The notes: generated by a model not told the origin, from the sequence alone. A stretch of 64,000 bases of DNA from Acinetobacter sp. ANC 4204 (GCF_002135205.1 NZ_NEFZ01000002.1:310001-374000); one strand, 5' to 3'; positions 9,672 to 19,282 are shown, counted from the stretch's first letter. Numbers and translations: made by a program.

Positions 9672-9748
9672 TGGCGCAGCGGACGGGGCTCGAACCCGCG
9701 ACCCCCGGCGTGACAGGCCGGTATTCTAACCAACTGAACTACCGCTGC
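9672..9748 (-). tRNA. tRNA-Asp (GUC)
   Basis: Identical to the other tRNA-Asp copies; 77 nt, anticodon GTC, encoded CCA. Confidence 0.97.
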
Positions 9749-9758
9749 GTCGTAAATA

Positions 9759-9834
9759 TGGTGGGCGCTGACGGGATCGAACCGCCGACATTCTGCTTGT
9801 AAGGCAGACGCTCTACCAACTGAGCTAAGCGCCC
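9759..9834 (-). tRNA. tRNA-Val (UAC)
   Basis: Identical Val copy, separated from the neighbouring Asp gene by only 10 bp; anticodon TAC. Confidence 0.97.
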
Positions 9835-9902
9835 TGATTAAGATTGTCAGTCTTATTTTTTAAACTTAAGCTCAGGAACTTAAATTTAATTGATTCTTTG
9901 AA

Positions 9903-9979
9903 TGGCGCAGCGGACGGGGCTCGAACCCGCGACCCCCGGCGTGACAGGCCGGTATTCTAACCAACTGAACTACCGCTGC
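9903..9979 (-). tRNA. tRNA-Asp (GUC)
   Basis: Identical Asp copy; 77 nt, anticodon GTC, encoded CCA. Confidence 0.97.
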
Positions 9980-9992
9980 ATCGCAAAAAATC

Positions 9993-10068
9993 TGGTGGGC
10001 GCTGACGGGATCGAACCGCCGACATTCTGCTTGTAAGGCAGACGCTCTACCAACTGAGCTAAGCGCCC
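9993..10068 (-). tRNA. tRNA-Val (UAC)
   Basis: Identical Val copy; 76 nt, anticodon TAC, encoded CCA. Confidence 0.97.
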
Positions 10069-10089
10069 TCATTAAGGATTTTGTATAAA

Positions 10090-10166
10090 TGGCGCAGCGG
10101 ACGGGGCTCGAACCCGCGACCCCCGGCGTGACAGGCCGGTATTCTAACCAACTGAACTACCGCTGC
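10090..10166 (-). tRNA. tRNA-Asp (GUC)
   Basis: Identical Asp copy; 77 nt. It follows another Asp gene, so the Val/Asp alternation breaks here. Confidence 0.97.
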
Positions 10167-10215
10167 ACTTACACAAAGTCACTAATGTGGTACAAACAAT
10201 ATTAAAAATCTTAAG

Positions 10216-10292
10216 TGGCGCAGCGGACGGGGCTCGAACCCGCGACCCCCGGCGTGACAGGCCGGTATTCTAACCAACTGAACTACCGCTGC
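10216..10292 (-). tRNA. tRNA-Asp (GUC)
   Basis: Identical Asp copy, second gene from the promoter; 77 nt, anticodon GTC, encoded CCA. Confidence 0.97.
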
Positions 10293-10317
10293 ACGTAAGA
10301 TCTTTAACGTAAAGGCT

Positions 10318-10393
10318 TGGTGGGCGCTGACGGGATCGAACCGCCGACATTCTGCTTGTAAGGCAGACGCTCTACCAACTGAGCTAAGCGCCC
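10318..10393 (-). tRNA. tRNA-Val (UAC)
   Basis: Promoter-proximal gene of the array; 76 nt, anticodon TAC, encoded CCA. It begins 27 bp downstream of a consensus -10 hexamer. Confidence 0.97.
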
Positions 10394-10420
10394 TTAACGT
10401 CTTTATCGTTTGTGAGGTGC

Positions 10421-10448
10421 ATTATAGAGAATCTTTACAGGCTGTCAA
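10421..10448 (-). promoter_or_regulatory. Consensus sigma70 promoter of the tRNA array
   Basis: On the minus strand TTGACA (10443-10448) and TATAAT (10421-10426) both match the consensus exactly with a 16-bp spacer. It points into the tRNA-Val gene at 10393 and would drive the whole array as one transcript. Confidence 0.85.
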
Positions 10449-10675
10449 ACGCTTTTCGGCCTGTTTTCGTTTTTTTACAATCGAGTGATTAAAAAATAGG
10501 TCAAATGGTATAAAAACAAGGATTTTCTGTATGTTATTTAACAGATTCGTCTAATTTATTTTCTTAAACATGCCAGTCATTTTGGCTAAATCACGCAGTT
10601 TTGTTAAGTTTTAGCCTTTTGAATTAAGCCTAATAGTATTCAGTAAAATCACTTTGTTTATTTTTAATCCACATT

Positions 10676-11179
10676 TTAAATTTCAAGTTTATGTTCGGAA
10701 ATATAAACCAATGCATTGCAATCAATCAGCTCAAATAATTCCATAACATCAGCATTACGCATACGAATACAGCCATGTGACATCGGCATCCCCATTGGCT
10801 CGGTATCAGGCGTTCCATGAATATAGATATAACGTTGATAGGTATCGCATCCTTCCCCGCGATTAAAGCCTTCTTCTAAACCACTCAACCATAAAATCCG
10901 AGATAAAATCCAATCCCGTTCTGGAAACTGAGCCGCCAAATTGGGATTATAAACCTCCCCTGTCGGCTTTCGAGCAATAAAAACAGCATTTTGTGGTTGC
11001 TCAGCGCCATGCTTTTCAGCAATACAATGCCAACCCCGTGGGGTTTTACCACTATTTTCAGTTTCGCCAATGCCATTTTTCCCCGATGAGATCAGATAAA
11101 ATTTATTCTTTTTAGGCAGTGTTAAAGTCTGTTCAGCTAGATCAATCAAGACGTCTGCATCAGCAATCACATAAGACAT
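10676..11179 (-). CDS. elsL: Leaderless YkuD-domain protein, ElsL-like L,D-carboxypeptidase
   Basis: YkuD (L,D-transpeptidase fold) protein of 167 aa with no signal peptide or lipobox, so probably cytoplasmic. Catalytic residues are visible: His121 in IHGTP, and the SHGCIRM motif with His135 and Cys137. A leaderless YkuD protein of this size in Acinetobacter matches ElsL, described as a cytoplasmic L,D-carboxypeptidase that trims recycled tetrapeptides in muropeptide recycling and affects beta-lactam susceptibility. That assignment rests on architecture and remembered literature, not a search. The start codon overlaps the upstream ybaN-like stop by one base (TGATG), so the two genes are translationally coupled. 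Confidence 0.72.
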   Translation of the reverse strand: MSYVIADADVLIDLAEQTLTLPKKNKFYLISSGKNGIGETENSGKTPRGWHCIAEKHGAEQPQNAVFIARKPTGEVYNPNLAAQFPERDWILSRILWLSGLEEGFNRGEGCDTYQRYIYIHGTPDTEPMGMPMSHGCIRMRNADVMELFELIDCNALVYISEHKLEI

Positions 11180-11571
11180 CAGTTGTCCTCTATTTGTTTT
11201 TTATCTATCAACGTATTTGGTTCAGGGCGTAGCCATAGCCATATTGCAACAATTAACATAGTGGTATTGGTAAATAATTTGACTAAAAATGGCGCATTGG
11301 TAAAGAGCATAATCACCCCACTGATCAACATCATGATACTGGCAAACCATTTCGCCTTACGTGGTACAGTCCCATTGGCACGCCATGCCCTTAATGTTGC
11401 GCCGTATTTCGGATGATTCAGCAACCAAGCATCCATTTGTGGCCAACCTTTGGATGCAGCCCATGCAGCTAAGATTAAAAAAACAGTTGTTGGCATACCC
11501 GGCAAAAGCGCGCCGATAAAGCCTAGGATGACAAAGATCACCACTAAACAACGCCAAAACAACGTTTTCAT
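11179..11571 (-). CDS. YbaN/DUF454 family membrane protein
   Basis: Small inner-membrane protein of 130 aa. The family motif is clear at the N-terminus (GFIGALLPGMPTTVFLILAAWAASKGWP), followed by LLNHPKYGATLRAW and RKAKWFA. There are two or three hydrophobic helices, and the C-terminus WLWLRPEP is typical. Function unknown. The stop overlaps the start of the elsL-like gene by one base, giving a two-gene operon; nothing visible links the membrane protein to peptidoglycan recycling beyond that coupling. Confidence 0.75.
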   Translation of the reverse strand: MKTLFWRCLVVIFVILGFIGALLPGMPTTVFLILAAWAASKGWPQMDAWLLNHPKYGATLRAWRANGTVPRKAKWFASIMMLISGVIMLFTNAPFLVKLFTNTTMLIVAIWLWLRPEPNTLIDKKQIEDN

Positions 11572-11668
11572 ACCACTTTCCTAAACACCGAATTGCGGTA
11601 GTATAAAGTGTTTTTTGGATTTATCCGTTGTCCTTCTGCATATTTCGCTTCTTTTTTAAGGCTCACAC

Positions 11669-12547
11669 ATGCATCTCATTTCACAGCATCAATTGTTTGA
11701 ACCGTGGCTCCAATTTAAACATCCATTGGTTCGTCAGTTGGCTTTTGCTGTAGCAAGTCCAAACATTTTGTCTGCGTTGCCGTTAGAACTCGATATACGA
11801 CATGCTTTTCATTTTCATCCCTCACAGATCTGGCAACAGCACTTTCAAACCTATTTACCTCGCCTTAAACAGCTCGATCAAGCCCCGAAAGAACTTGAAG
11901 ACTTTATGGTTCAACTGAAAAGTACCCGTCTAGGTCTGCGCTTTGAAATGTTCATGTGGTTTTGGTTACTGGATCATCATTATCATGGTTATGAACTATT
12001 GGGACATAGTATCCAAATCATTAATGGTGCTCATACTATAGGTGAACTCGATTTTCTAATTAAAAATACTGAAACCAATCAAATCGAGCACTGGGAAGTC
12101 GCGTTGAAATATTATTTAGGTGAAACAGATATGGGCCTAACCACATGGTACGGTTTAAATCGTACTGATACTTTAAACCGCAAACTAAAACACTTTACTC
12201 AAAAACAGTTCCAATTCCAGCAAGCTTTAGATACTGACATTCAGATACGCTATGCTGTTTTAAAAGGACAACTCTTTCTACCCTTAAAAAATAGTTTCAC
12301 GGATGTTGGTGATTTTAACCAATACTCTCTTCCACATTGGCTCAATCCTGACCGGCGCTTGGGAATTTGGGGGACTACCATTCCCAAGGCCGATTTAAAT
12401 TTTTTCCGCCTACAACGTCAAGAATGGATTTGCCCAAATGCTGTGCCAAGTAGTCTCACTGCCCACTGGTGGACCAATGGATTGTATTTACAAAATCAAC
12501 ACAATCAGTTTTATATGTACCGAAATTCGAGTTTGATTTTTACTTGA
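11669..12547 (+). CDS. DUF1853 family protein
   Basis: Soluble 292-aa protein matching the DUF1853 pattern: N-terminal HPLVRQLAFAVASP, central RLGLRFEMFMWFWL, then TIGELDFLI (Glu126, Asp128) and HWEVALKYYLG (Glu143, Lys147). The acidic residues followed by Glu and Lys in a beta-strand context recall the PD-(D/E)XK nuclease fold, to which I believe this family has been related. However the spacing Glu-x3-Lys is not the canonical ExK, so nuclease activity is only a suggestion. Single gene, divergent from ybaN-like. No partner gene indicates its role. Confidence 0.6.
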   Translation: MHLISQHQLFEPWLQFKHPLVRQLAFAVASPNILSALPLELDIRHAFHFHPSQIWQQHFQTYLPRLKQLDQAPKELEDFMVQLKSTRLGLRFEMFMWFWLLDHHYHGYELLGHSIQIINGAHTIGELDFLIKNTETNQIEHWEVALKYYLGETDMGLTTWYGLNRTDTLNRKLKHFTQKQFQFQQALDTDIQIRYAVLKGQLFLPLKNSFTDVGDFNQYSLPHWLNPDRRLGIWGTTIPKADLNFFRLQRQEWICPNAVPSSLTAHWWTNGLYLQNQHNQFYMYRNSSLIFT

Positions 12548-12704
12548 TTTTGCAGAAGTTACTTTATACAAATATACATAAGACTACATATAGTTACCTA
12601 TTTCATGTAAAACACTGCTACATTTTAATATGTTTATTTTTTAACCTTATAAAACATCAGAACAGAATCATTTGATGACAACACCAAAAATTTTGGAGAT
12701 AAAC

Positions 12705-12845
12705 ATGAAGAAAATTATTGCTGGTTCACTTGTGATGCTTTTTGTTTTAACGGGCTGTAATACAGTTGCTGGCGTGGGTAAAGATGTATCCAAAGTGGGA
12801 GATGCTGTGACCAACTCTGCAGATAAGACTGCCGATAAATTATAA
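12705..12845 (+). CDS. Entericidin A/B-like small lipoprotein
   Basis: Small gene of 46 codons with a clear GGAG ribosome site about 8 bases upstream. The protein has a lipoprotein signal (KKIIAGSLVMLFVLTGC, lipobox LTGC with Cys18), then the entericidin-like tail NTVAGVGKDVSKVGDAV. Entericidins are tiny membrane lipoproteins linked to stress or stationary-phase lysis in E. coli; whether this one is toxic or merely structural is unknown. It is followed at once by a terminator, so it forms its own transcript. Confidence 0.85.
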   Translation: MKKIIAGSLVMLFVLTGCNTVAGVGKDVSKVGDAVTNSADKTADKL

Positions 12846-12865
12846 TCTGTTCTAAACCCACATAG

Positions 12866-12892
12866 ACCTTATCGTTTCGATAAGGTTTTTTT
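12866..12892 (+). terminator. Terminator after the entericidin-like gene
   Basis: Stem ACCTTATCG / CGATAAGGT around TTT, then seven T. Confidence 0.85.
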
Positions 12893-12965
12893 ATTGCTAA
12901 GTTTCGCATTCTAGACATTAATCGCCTATTATAGTGCCGACTGTTTTATTGACTCTGAAATCCGC

Positions 12966-14099
12966 ATGACCTCTTCTGCTACTCTCGATTTAAGCCTCCA
13001 ACTTTTACGCCAGCCATCGGTTACTCCAGTTGACCACAACTGTCAAAATATTATGGCTGAACGCTTAGAAAAAATTGGCTTCAATATTGAATCTATGCGT
13101 TTTGATGATGTTGATAATTTATGGGCGCGCAAAGGCACTGAGTCTCCTGTATTTTGTTTTGCAGGACATACTGATGTCGTTCCTACAGGCAATTTAGACG
13201 CATGGAACTCCGATCCATTTGCCCCTGAAATTCGTGATGGTAAACTCTACGGACGTGGTAGTGCAGACATGAAAACGGCTTTAGCAGCTATGGTGGTTGC
13301 CTCTGAACGTTTTGTTGCAAAGCACCCTGACCACAAAGGGTCGATTGCATTTCTGATTACTTCTGATGAGGAAGGTCCATCTATTAACGGTACAGTTAAA
13401 GTGATTGAAACATTAGAAGCACGCAATGAAAAAATGACATGGTGCTTGGTCGGTGAACCATCAAGTACCCATCAATTAGGTGATATTGTCAAAAATGGTC
13501 GCCGTGGTTCATTAAATGCCGTCTTGACAGTCAAAGGAAAGCAAGGTCACGTGGCTTACCCACACCTTGCGATTAACCCGATTCATATAGCATCTAAAGC
13601 CGTTGCAGAACTTTGCGATACCGTATGGGATCAAGGTAACGAATACTTCCCTGCAACTTCTTTTCAAGTATCTAATATTCAAGCAGGTACAGGTGCGACC
13701 AATGTTGTTCCTGGAACGATGACCGTAACTTTCAATTTCCGCTATTCAACAGAAGTAACCGCAGAAGAGTTGAAAGCACGTGTTTTAGAGCTTTTAGACC
13801 GTCATGGTTTAGATTACGACATCAAATGGACACATTCAGGTTTACCTTTCCTCACCCCTGTTGGTGAACTGGTCAACTCTGCGAAAAATGCCATACGTAA
13901 TGTAACTGGAGTTGAAACTGAACTTTCGACCTCTGGTGGTACATCTGATGGTCGTTTTATTGCTCCTACAGGCGCACAAGTTCTTGAACTTGGCGTTTTA
14001 AATGCCAGCATCCACCAAATTGATGAACATGTGAATGTCGCGGACCTAGAACCACTTGCTGAAATTTACGAACAAATTTTAGAAGGGCTTTTAGCATAA
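12966..14099 (+). CDS. dapE: Succinyl-diaminopimelate desuccinylase DapE
   Basis: M20-family metallohydrolase of 377 aa that hydrolyses N-succinyl-LL-diaminopimelate to LL-DAP and succinate in lysine and peptidoglycan precursor synthesis. Two-zinc-site residues are visible: His68 in FAGHTDVVP, Asp101 in GRGSADMK, the catalytic pair Glu135/Glu136 in SDEEG, the acidic residue in GEPSST, and the C-terminal His in IHQIDEHVN. Length and domain order (catalytic, lid dimerisation, catalytic) are standard. ATG at 12966. It stands alone, bounded by terminators on both sides. Confidence 0.95.
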   Translation: MTSSATLDLSLQLLRQPSVTPVDHNCQNIMAERLEKIGFNIESMRFDDVDNLWARKGTESPVFCFAGHTDVVPTGNLDAWNSDPFAPEIRDGKLYGRGSADMKTALAAMVVASERFVAKHPDHKGSIAFLITSDEEGPSINGTVKVIETLEARNEKMTWCLVGEPSSTHQLGDIVKNGRRGSLNAVLTVKGKQGHVAYPHLAINPIHIASKAVAELCDTVWDQGNEYFPATSFQVSNIQAGTGATNVVPGTMTVTFNFRYSTEVTAEELKARVLELLDRHGLDYDIKWTHSGLPFLTPVGELVNSAKNAIRNVTGVETELSTSGGTSDGRFIAPTGAQVLELGVLNASIHQIDEHVNVADLEPLAEIYEQILEGLLA

Positions 14100-14109
14100 G
14101 ACTTTCAAT

Positions 14110-14139
14110 AAAAAAGGAACTCATCTGAGTTCCTTTTTT
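14110..14139. terminator. Bidirectional terminator between dapE and chpC
   Basis: Long A/T-flanked perfect stem AAAAAAGGAACTC / GAGTTCCTTTTTT with a short loop; it also suits the converging chemosensory operon on the minus strand. Confidence 0.85.
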
Positions 14140-14152
14140 ATTGAGTACAGAT

Positions 14153-14614
14153 TTAAGTAGATAAACCTAAACTTGCCTGAATTTGATTTAAATTAGGGAT
14201 GTGATACAACTCTTCACCCATACGTACTAGTTGGAACACTGCTGGGTCATTCGCTGGTGTTTCATCATCTACAATTTCAGAAATACGTAAACGAATAGAC
14301 TTCGGCATCTCATTACACATTAAAGCAAAACGTTGAGACGCATCATCTCCTTCAATCACCAATGCCACACCTTCCGTCTGTTCAGGACGATTCACGGCAT
14401 AGACGGGTAGATGTAGATCATGCCACTCTACAGTTTTAACCTGCGTATCACTATCGAGTGCAGACAGTACAATATTTTGTGGTAATAACATGGAATTTTT
14501 TCCATGGCATTCAATGATATAAGCATCAATAAAACCTGTTGATACCGTAATCAGATATTGCAACTCTTGCTGGCTGATTTGCTCATTCATGGTCTTTGAA
14601 ACATTTGCATTCAT
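14153..14614 (-). CDS. chpC: CheW-domain protein, ChpC-like
   Basis: Protein of 153 aa with a CheW-like fold: YLITVSTGFIDAYIIE and LLPQNIVLSALD at the N-terminus, HDLHLPVYAVNRPEQTEGVALVIEG in the middle, and the C-terminal YHIPNLNQIQASLG. By position it corresponds to ChpC, the second CheW-type adaptor of the Pil-Chp system. It lies 4 bp downstream of chpA and is the last gene of the operon. The symbol is inferred from context; sequence alone supports only a CheW-like adaptor. Confidence 0.65.
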   Translation of the reverse strand: MNANVSKTMNEQISQQELQYLITVSTGFIDAYIIECHGKNSMLLPQNIVLSALDSDTQVKTVEWHDLHLPVYAVNRPEQTEGVALVIEGDDASQRFALMCNEMPKSIRLRISEIVDDETPANDPAVFQLVRMGEELYHIPNLNQIQASLGLST

Positions 14615-14618
14615 TTAT

Positions 14619-17600
14619 TTACCCCTGCTTTTCAGCAAGTAACTGCTGAATGTTGGCAAGTAATTCTGCTTCTTGGAATGGTTTGCCCATGTAGTGCGTC
14701 ACACCCAAGCTGAAAGCACGTTCACGGTGTTTTTCACCCGTACGTGATGTAATCATAATGATCGGTAAGTTCTGATGAATTTCATGGTGACGTACCAAGT
14801 TGGTCACTTCGAAACCATCCATACGCGGCATCTCAATATCCAGTAACATCAAGTCCGGTTTAACATTCTCGAGTTGCTCCATAGCATCGACACCGTCTTT
14901 TGCCGTCACAATATCAAAGCCTTGTCGCTCCAATAAACGTGACGTTACCTTACGCACCGTGACTGAGTCATCCACAATCATGACTAAACGACGTGTATCT
15001 TGATGGCGACCAAAATCACGTTGATCTGTTGCATGCGTTACACGCTTAGTACTGAGGATCTGACGTGCAATATTCTGACCGTCTAGAATCAAGCAAACAT
15101 GTCCATCACCAAGAATCGTCGCACCCGCAATTGCACCGATACTTGCAAACTGTTGACCGATTGGTTTTACAACAATTTGTGCACGCGAACCAATCAACTG
15201 ATCAACCAATAATGCAATCGTTTGTCCACTGTTCCCTTTAATTAAAAGTACTGGTAGTGAATGACCAATATTACTCAAACGAGGAATCGGCTGATTAGAC
15301 AAGAACTCAGAGAGATAACGTAGTTTATAATTTACGCCATCAATTTTGAATTGGTCGTCTTTACTATGGAAATAAGTATCTAAAGCCGTTGGAGCAATAC
15401 GTACAATACGGTCAATCTGTGCCAATGGAATCGCATATTGTTGATCACCTGCTTTCACCATCAAGGCATCGCTCACCGCAACCGTGGTCGGTACGCGAAT
15501 AATGAAGGTTGTGCCAGAGCCAATTTCCGATTCAACAGTAACATGCCCACCTAGCGCCTTAATTTCACTTTGTACAACATCAAGACCTACACCACGGCCA
15601 GAAATTTGCGTCACTTCTTTAGCCGTACTGAATCCAGGGTGGAAGATAAACTGTAAAATCTCCTGTTTATCTAGCACTTGGTCGGCTTTAATTAGGCCTA
15701 AGTTTAATGCTTTGGCTTTGATCGTACTTTCATCAATACCCTTACCATCATCTTTGAAGGTAACGATAACATCTGTTCCTTGGCGGCTAATGTTGAGTTC
15801 AATTTGACCAGTCACTGATTTTTTCGCAGCAATACGCTGTTCCGCATCTTCAATACCGTGGTCAATCGCGTTACGCAACATGTGCTCAAAAGGCGTAACT
15901 AACCGCTCAAGAATAGTACGGTCTAATTCACCTTCTGTATTGTGTACGATCAAGTCTGTCGGACGGTTCAAAGTCGATGCCGTCTGACGCACAATACGTT
16001 GTAAGCGTGGCAGCATACGTGAGAATGGAACCAAACGCGTACGCATTAAACTTTCTTGGATTTCTGCCTGAATGCGTGACTGTTGTAATAACAAGCCTTC
16101 AGCATCACGAATTTTCTCAGCCAAAGTGCTCTTAAAGTCAACCAAATCCGAAGCTGACTCAGCGAGAGATTTAGATAATTGATTCAACGATGAATATTGG
16201 TCCATTTCCAATGGGTCAAAGTCTGTATAACGCGAATTCTCAGAACCATGCTTCGCGATAATTTGGCTCTCAAGCTCACCTTCCATTCGACGCAACTGAT
16301 CGGCCAAACGTTTAATGGCAAGTTCCATCTCGTTTAAGGTATTGCCAAGTTGACCTAAGTCCATCTCAATACGCGAACGGTTAATCGCATTTTCACCTGA
16401 TAAATCAATCATTTTCTCAACCAAATCGGCTGAGATACGAATCATCTCATTACCACTATCCAAGTGAGTTGTTTCTTTCCACTCACCCATCATAGCTGGC
16501 GGTTCAGTTCCATCACCCTGAACAAACTCAAAACTTGGCGCTGCATTGAGCAAATCTATTTGCGTTACACGCGTCGGCAATTGGGCAATAACATCGACAT
16601 AGTCAACTGATGCCAAACTATTTTTCAGACCATCATAATTACTAAAATCACGTTTGAAGATGGCTTGCTTCAACCAGACAAACGCAGTTTGCAATAATGG
16701 GTCATAAACATTAGAACTAAAATTATGTACCGCAAATTGCTCAAAAATTGTTTCAAGTTCATAAGCAATTGCAGCAACTGGTTCGTTCTCTGCCATACGT
16801 GCGCCACCTTTTAAACTGTGGGCAGCACGTTGTAATTGAAGTAACACACTACGGTCACTACGCTGTTCAGTCCATTGCTTCAGTAAGCCATCGGTGGACG
16901 CTAAAATTTCTTCAGCCTCTTCCAAGAAAGTTTCTTCAACAATTGATGAAATACTTGTATCGTCAGTTTCATCCGTAGTTACAGCAACAAATTGCTCAGA
17001 TGCGAGCACTTCACCTGATTCAACTGGCACAGACAAGTCTGCATCAAGTGTAATTGACTCACCCAAAGGAAGTGTTTCGTTCTCAGGGAAAGTTTGTGCA
17101 TCAAAATCTATCGTCGATGAAGTCTCATCATCGCTGGTCTGCACAGCCACATCCTCAACCGATGCAATTGCCTCAGCTAGAGGTTCAGCAGCCGTCACAA
17201 CCGTACCATCAACCAAACTTTGGATATTGTGTAAGACATTGATGGTTGCTGTGGCTGGATAATCGACTTTCTCTGTTCGAATAACTTGAATACGGTCTGC
17301 GACATCATCCTGCACCAAACGAATGATGCTAATCAACTGTGGTGTTGTTTGAATTTGCTGACGAATCACACGCTCATAAATAGATTCTAATTCATGCGCA
17401 ATTGAACCAATAAATGATGCAGAAATCATATTTGCACCACCTTTTAAGGTATGCAAATAACGCATTAAATTATTGAGTGCAGTTGTATCATTGCCATTTT
17501 TAGACCAAGTATTAAGATCTTGGTCCATACCCATCAATAATTCTTCGGCTTCTTCTAAGAAGATATCCAGTAAATCATCATCAAAGTCAGTATTTGAAGT

Positions 17601-19115
17601 GTTCGATTGTTTGTACTGATGATCGGACGCAATCTGTTGCGAAATTTGCGCAAGATCAAGACTTGGTTGAGACGTATTGCTCGCTACAATGCCTTCATCA
17701 ACTGGCTCTACCGTTGCAGCTTCTACAGATTCGATATCTTGTTGTACAAAGGCTGTTAAATCATTCAACACTTTATAAACATCATCGGTAAGGATGACAC
17801 GTTGACCAGCAGCTAAGGTATCGAATAAGTGGATAAACTCTTGATGTGCCTGACCAAATAACTCATACGCATAATCCACATTGAGTAATTCTGGCTTTTC
17901 CAGTAAGGCTTGATAACTTGCATACAACTCAGAGGTAAACTCATGAATCCCTTGTGCAGCACGGTTATTTGTAAATTCTACCAGTTGTTTCGCCTGCTCA
18001 CTCAAGTGCTGAATATATTCTGGATACTCTGCTTTTGCACGCTGATCAAACTCAAATTCTGTATCCAGTAAAAGATCAATATTTAATTCGATTAATTTTG
18101 AAACCATCCCTTGAGGGTTCAGTTCATTATCTATCTCTTCAAGACTAAAGCCATAGTTATCCCAAGCCGTACTAAAAGTTGAATAAATGACTTCAAGCTG
18201 CTCGTTACTACCACGCCCAAGAACATGTAAATAATCACGTACAAATTCGGCATACTGGGTGAGTAACGAAATTTCCTTAGAGGTTGAAACAATTTCTTCT
18301 TGCACCAGTGTTTTAAATAGATTTTCAACTTTTGAGCTAGCATTAAATACATGCTCAATTTGCGCCATAGACGAGCTACCACGCAAAGTATGTAAGGCAC
18401 GGATTAACCCATTGTAATCTTGTACTTTAGTTTCATCAGCATTTAGGAATTGATCAATCGTCTCTAAGTGATCTTCCGCTTCTTCAATGAAGATCGACAA
18501 TGTTTCCTCAAGAACTTCGTGTTCCGGATGATCAGAATTGGTTGCAGCTTCCTCAAATTCAACGACATGCTCAGTGCCTTCAGCATCACCAAGCTCCAAC
18601 CCTGTTAATACATCATAATCATTTAAATGATTAGATAACTGTAGGAGCTCTTCTAAGGCAGGTTCTAAACTCTGATTTTGCTGTAACTGTTGACCAATTA
18701 AGACGAGAGGTCGCAAATCTAGCTCAGTTTGTTCGACATTCTTAAAAATGGGATACAGTTTATATTGATAAATTTTAAATACTGTTTTAGCAAATTTCTG
18801 AATTGTGGCAGAGATGGGTACTACACCTGAAATCACACGATTCAAGGTATCTTCAACTGCCCATGCGGTTTCGCCAGCTGACTTTGCTCCCACCATCCGA
18901 CCAGACCCTTTTAAGGTATGGAAATGACGACGAATGCTCACCAATGTCTCTTGATGTGTTGGTTCAGCGTACCACTTTTCGAATAATGGATCTAATTCAA
19001 CGAAAATTTCTTCAATTTCTTCAACAAAAATTTCAAGAATTTCTGCATCTTGATCTAGATAACTATCTTCCGGAAGCGTTGTCGTTTCAACTAAATGTTT
19101 TAATATTTCTTTCAT
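14619..19115 (-). CDS. chpA: Hybrid chemotaxis histidine kinase ChpA
   Basis: CheA-type hybrid kinase of 1498 aa that phosphorylates PilG and PilH to control type IV pilus extension and retraction. From the N-terminus it has four HPt domains with phospho-acceptor His near 66 (HFHTLKGSGRM), 242 (ALHTLRGSSSM), 555 (YLHTLKGGANM) and 766 (AAHSLKGGARM). Next come the dimerisation and ATPase domains (HMLRNAIDHGIED; DDGKGID; GRGVGLDVV), a CheW-like domain, and a C-terminal receiver (VDDSVTVRKV; LLDIEMPRMDG). Pseudomonas ChpA is much longer, with six HPt domains. The frame is open to 19178, but the start at 19115 (MKEILKHLVE) avoids an unlike extension of 21 residues. Confidence 0.92.
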   Translation of the reverse strand: MKEILKHLVETTTLPEDSYLDQDAEILEIFVEEIEEIFVELDPLFEKWYAEPTHQETLVSIRRHFHTLKGSGRMVGAKSAGETAWAVEDTLNRVISGVVPISATIQKFAKTVFKIYQYKLYPIFKNVEQTELDLRPLVLIGQQLQQNQSLEPALEELLQLSNHLNDYDVLTGLELGDAEGTEHVVEFEEAATNSDHPEHEVLEETLSIFIEEAEDHLETIDQFLNADETKVQDYNGLIRALHTLRGSSSMAQIEHVFNASSKVENLFKTLVQEEIVSTSKEISLLTQYAEFVRDYLHVLGRGSNEQLEVIYSTFSTAWDNYGFSLEEIDNELNPQGMVSKLIELNIDLLLDTEFEFDQRAKAEYPEYIQHLSEQAKQLVEFTNNRAAQGIHEFTSELYASYQALLEKPELLNVDYAYELFGQAHQEFIHLFDTLAAGQRVILTDDVYKVLNDLTAFVQQDIESVEAATVEPVDEGIVASNTSQPSLDLAQISQQIASDHQYKQSNTSNTDFDDDLLDIFLEEAEELLMGMDQDLNTWSKNGNDTTALNNLMRYLHTLKGGANMISASFIGSIAHELESIYERVIRQQIQTTPQLISIIRLVQDDVADRIQVIRTEKVDYPATATINVLHNIQSLVDGTVVTAAEPLAEAIASVEDVAVQTSDDETSSTIDFDAQTFPENETLPLGESITLDADLSVPVESGEVLASEQFVAVTTDETDDTSISSIVEETFLEEAEEILASTDGLLKQWTEQRSDRSVLLQLQRAAHSLKGGARMAENEPVAAIAYELETIFEQFAVHNFSSNVYDPLLQTAFVWLKQAIFKRDFSNYDGLKNSLASVDYVDVIAQLPTRVTQIDLLNAAPSFEFVQGDGTEPPAMMGEWKETTHLDSGNEMIRISADLVEKMIDLSGENAINRSRIEMDLGQLGNTLNEMELAIKRLADQLRRMEGELESQIIAKHGSENSRYTDFDPLEMDQYSSLNQLSKSLAESASDLVDFKSTLAEKIRDAEGLLLQQSRIQAEIQESLMRTRLVPFSRMLPRLQRIVRQTASTLNRPTDLIVHNTEGELDRTILERLVTPFEHMLRNAIDHGIEDAEQRIAAKKSVTGQIELNISRQGTDVIVTFKDDGKGIDESTIKAKALNLGLIKADQVLDKQEILQFIFHPGFSTAKEVTQISGRGVGLDVVQSEIKALGGHVTVESEIGSGTTFIIRVPTTVAVSDALMVKAGDQQYAIPLAQIDRIVRIAPTALDTYFHSKDDQFKIDGVNYKLRYLSEFLSNQPIPRLSNIGHSLPVLLIKGNSGQTIALLVDQLIGSRAQIVVKPIGQQFASIGAIAGATILGDGHVCLILDGQNIARQILSTKRVTHATDQRDFGRHQDTRRLVMIVDDSVTVRKVTSRLLERQGFDIVTAKDGVDAMEQLENVKPDLMLLDIEMPRMDGFEVTNLVRHHEIHQNLPIIMITSRTGEKHRERAFSLGVTHYMGKPFQEAELLANIQQLLAEKQG

Positions 19116-19282
19116 AGCTAGGCTTCTTGCGTTGTCAGCTACCCAAAACAGGTGCATAAACTTCATTATAACCATCACCAGAAACCTAACTTTGTAGACA
19201 AAGCCGGTTTAAGCTGATGTGATATCCTGATTTCGGCATGCCACTCAAATTTTGAGTCACATGCCTCCCCCAAAGCAAATGC

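Noticed and set aside
9609..9902. Repeated spacers between tRNA genes as a possible CRISPR-like array
   Set aside because: The repeats are tRNA genes plus duplicated spacers, with no short direct repeats or unique spacers, and no cas genes in the window. No CRISPR array was seen anywhere.
11799..12120. PD-(D/E)XK nuclease call for the DUF1853 gene
   Set aside because: The Glu-x3-Lys spacing differs from the canonical ExK; kept only as a remark in the gene entry.
14800..18400. Several open frames opposite or inside chpA
   Set aside because: They are antisense or shifted shadows of a strongly supported 1498-codon gene and lack ribosome sites.
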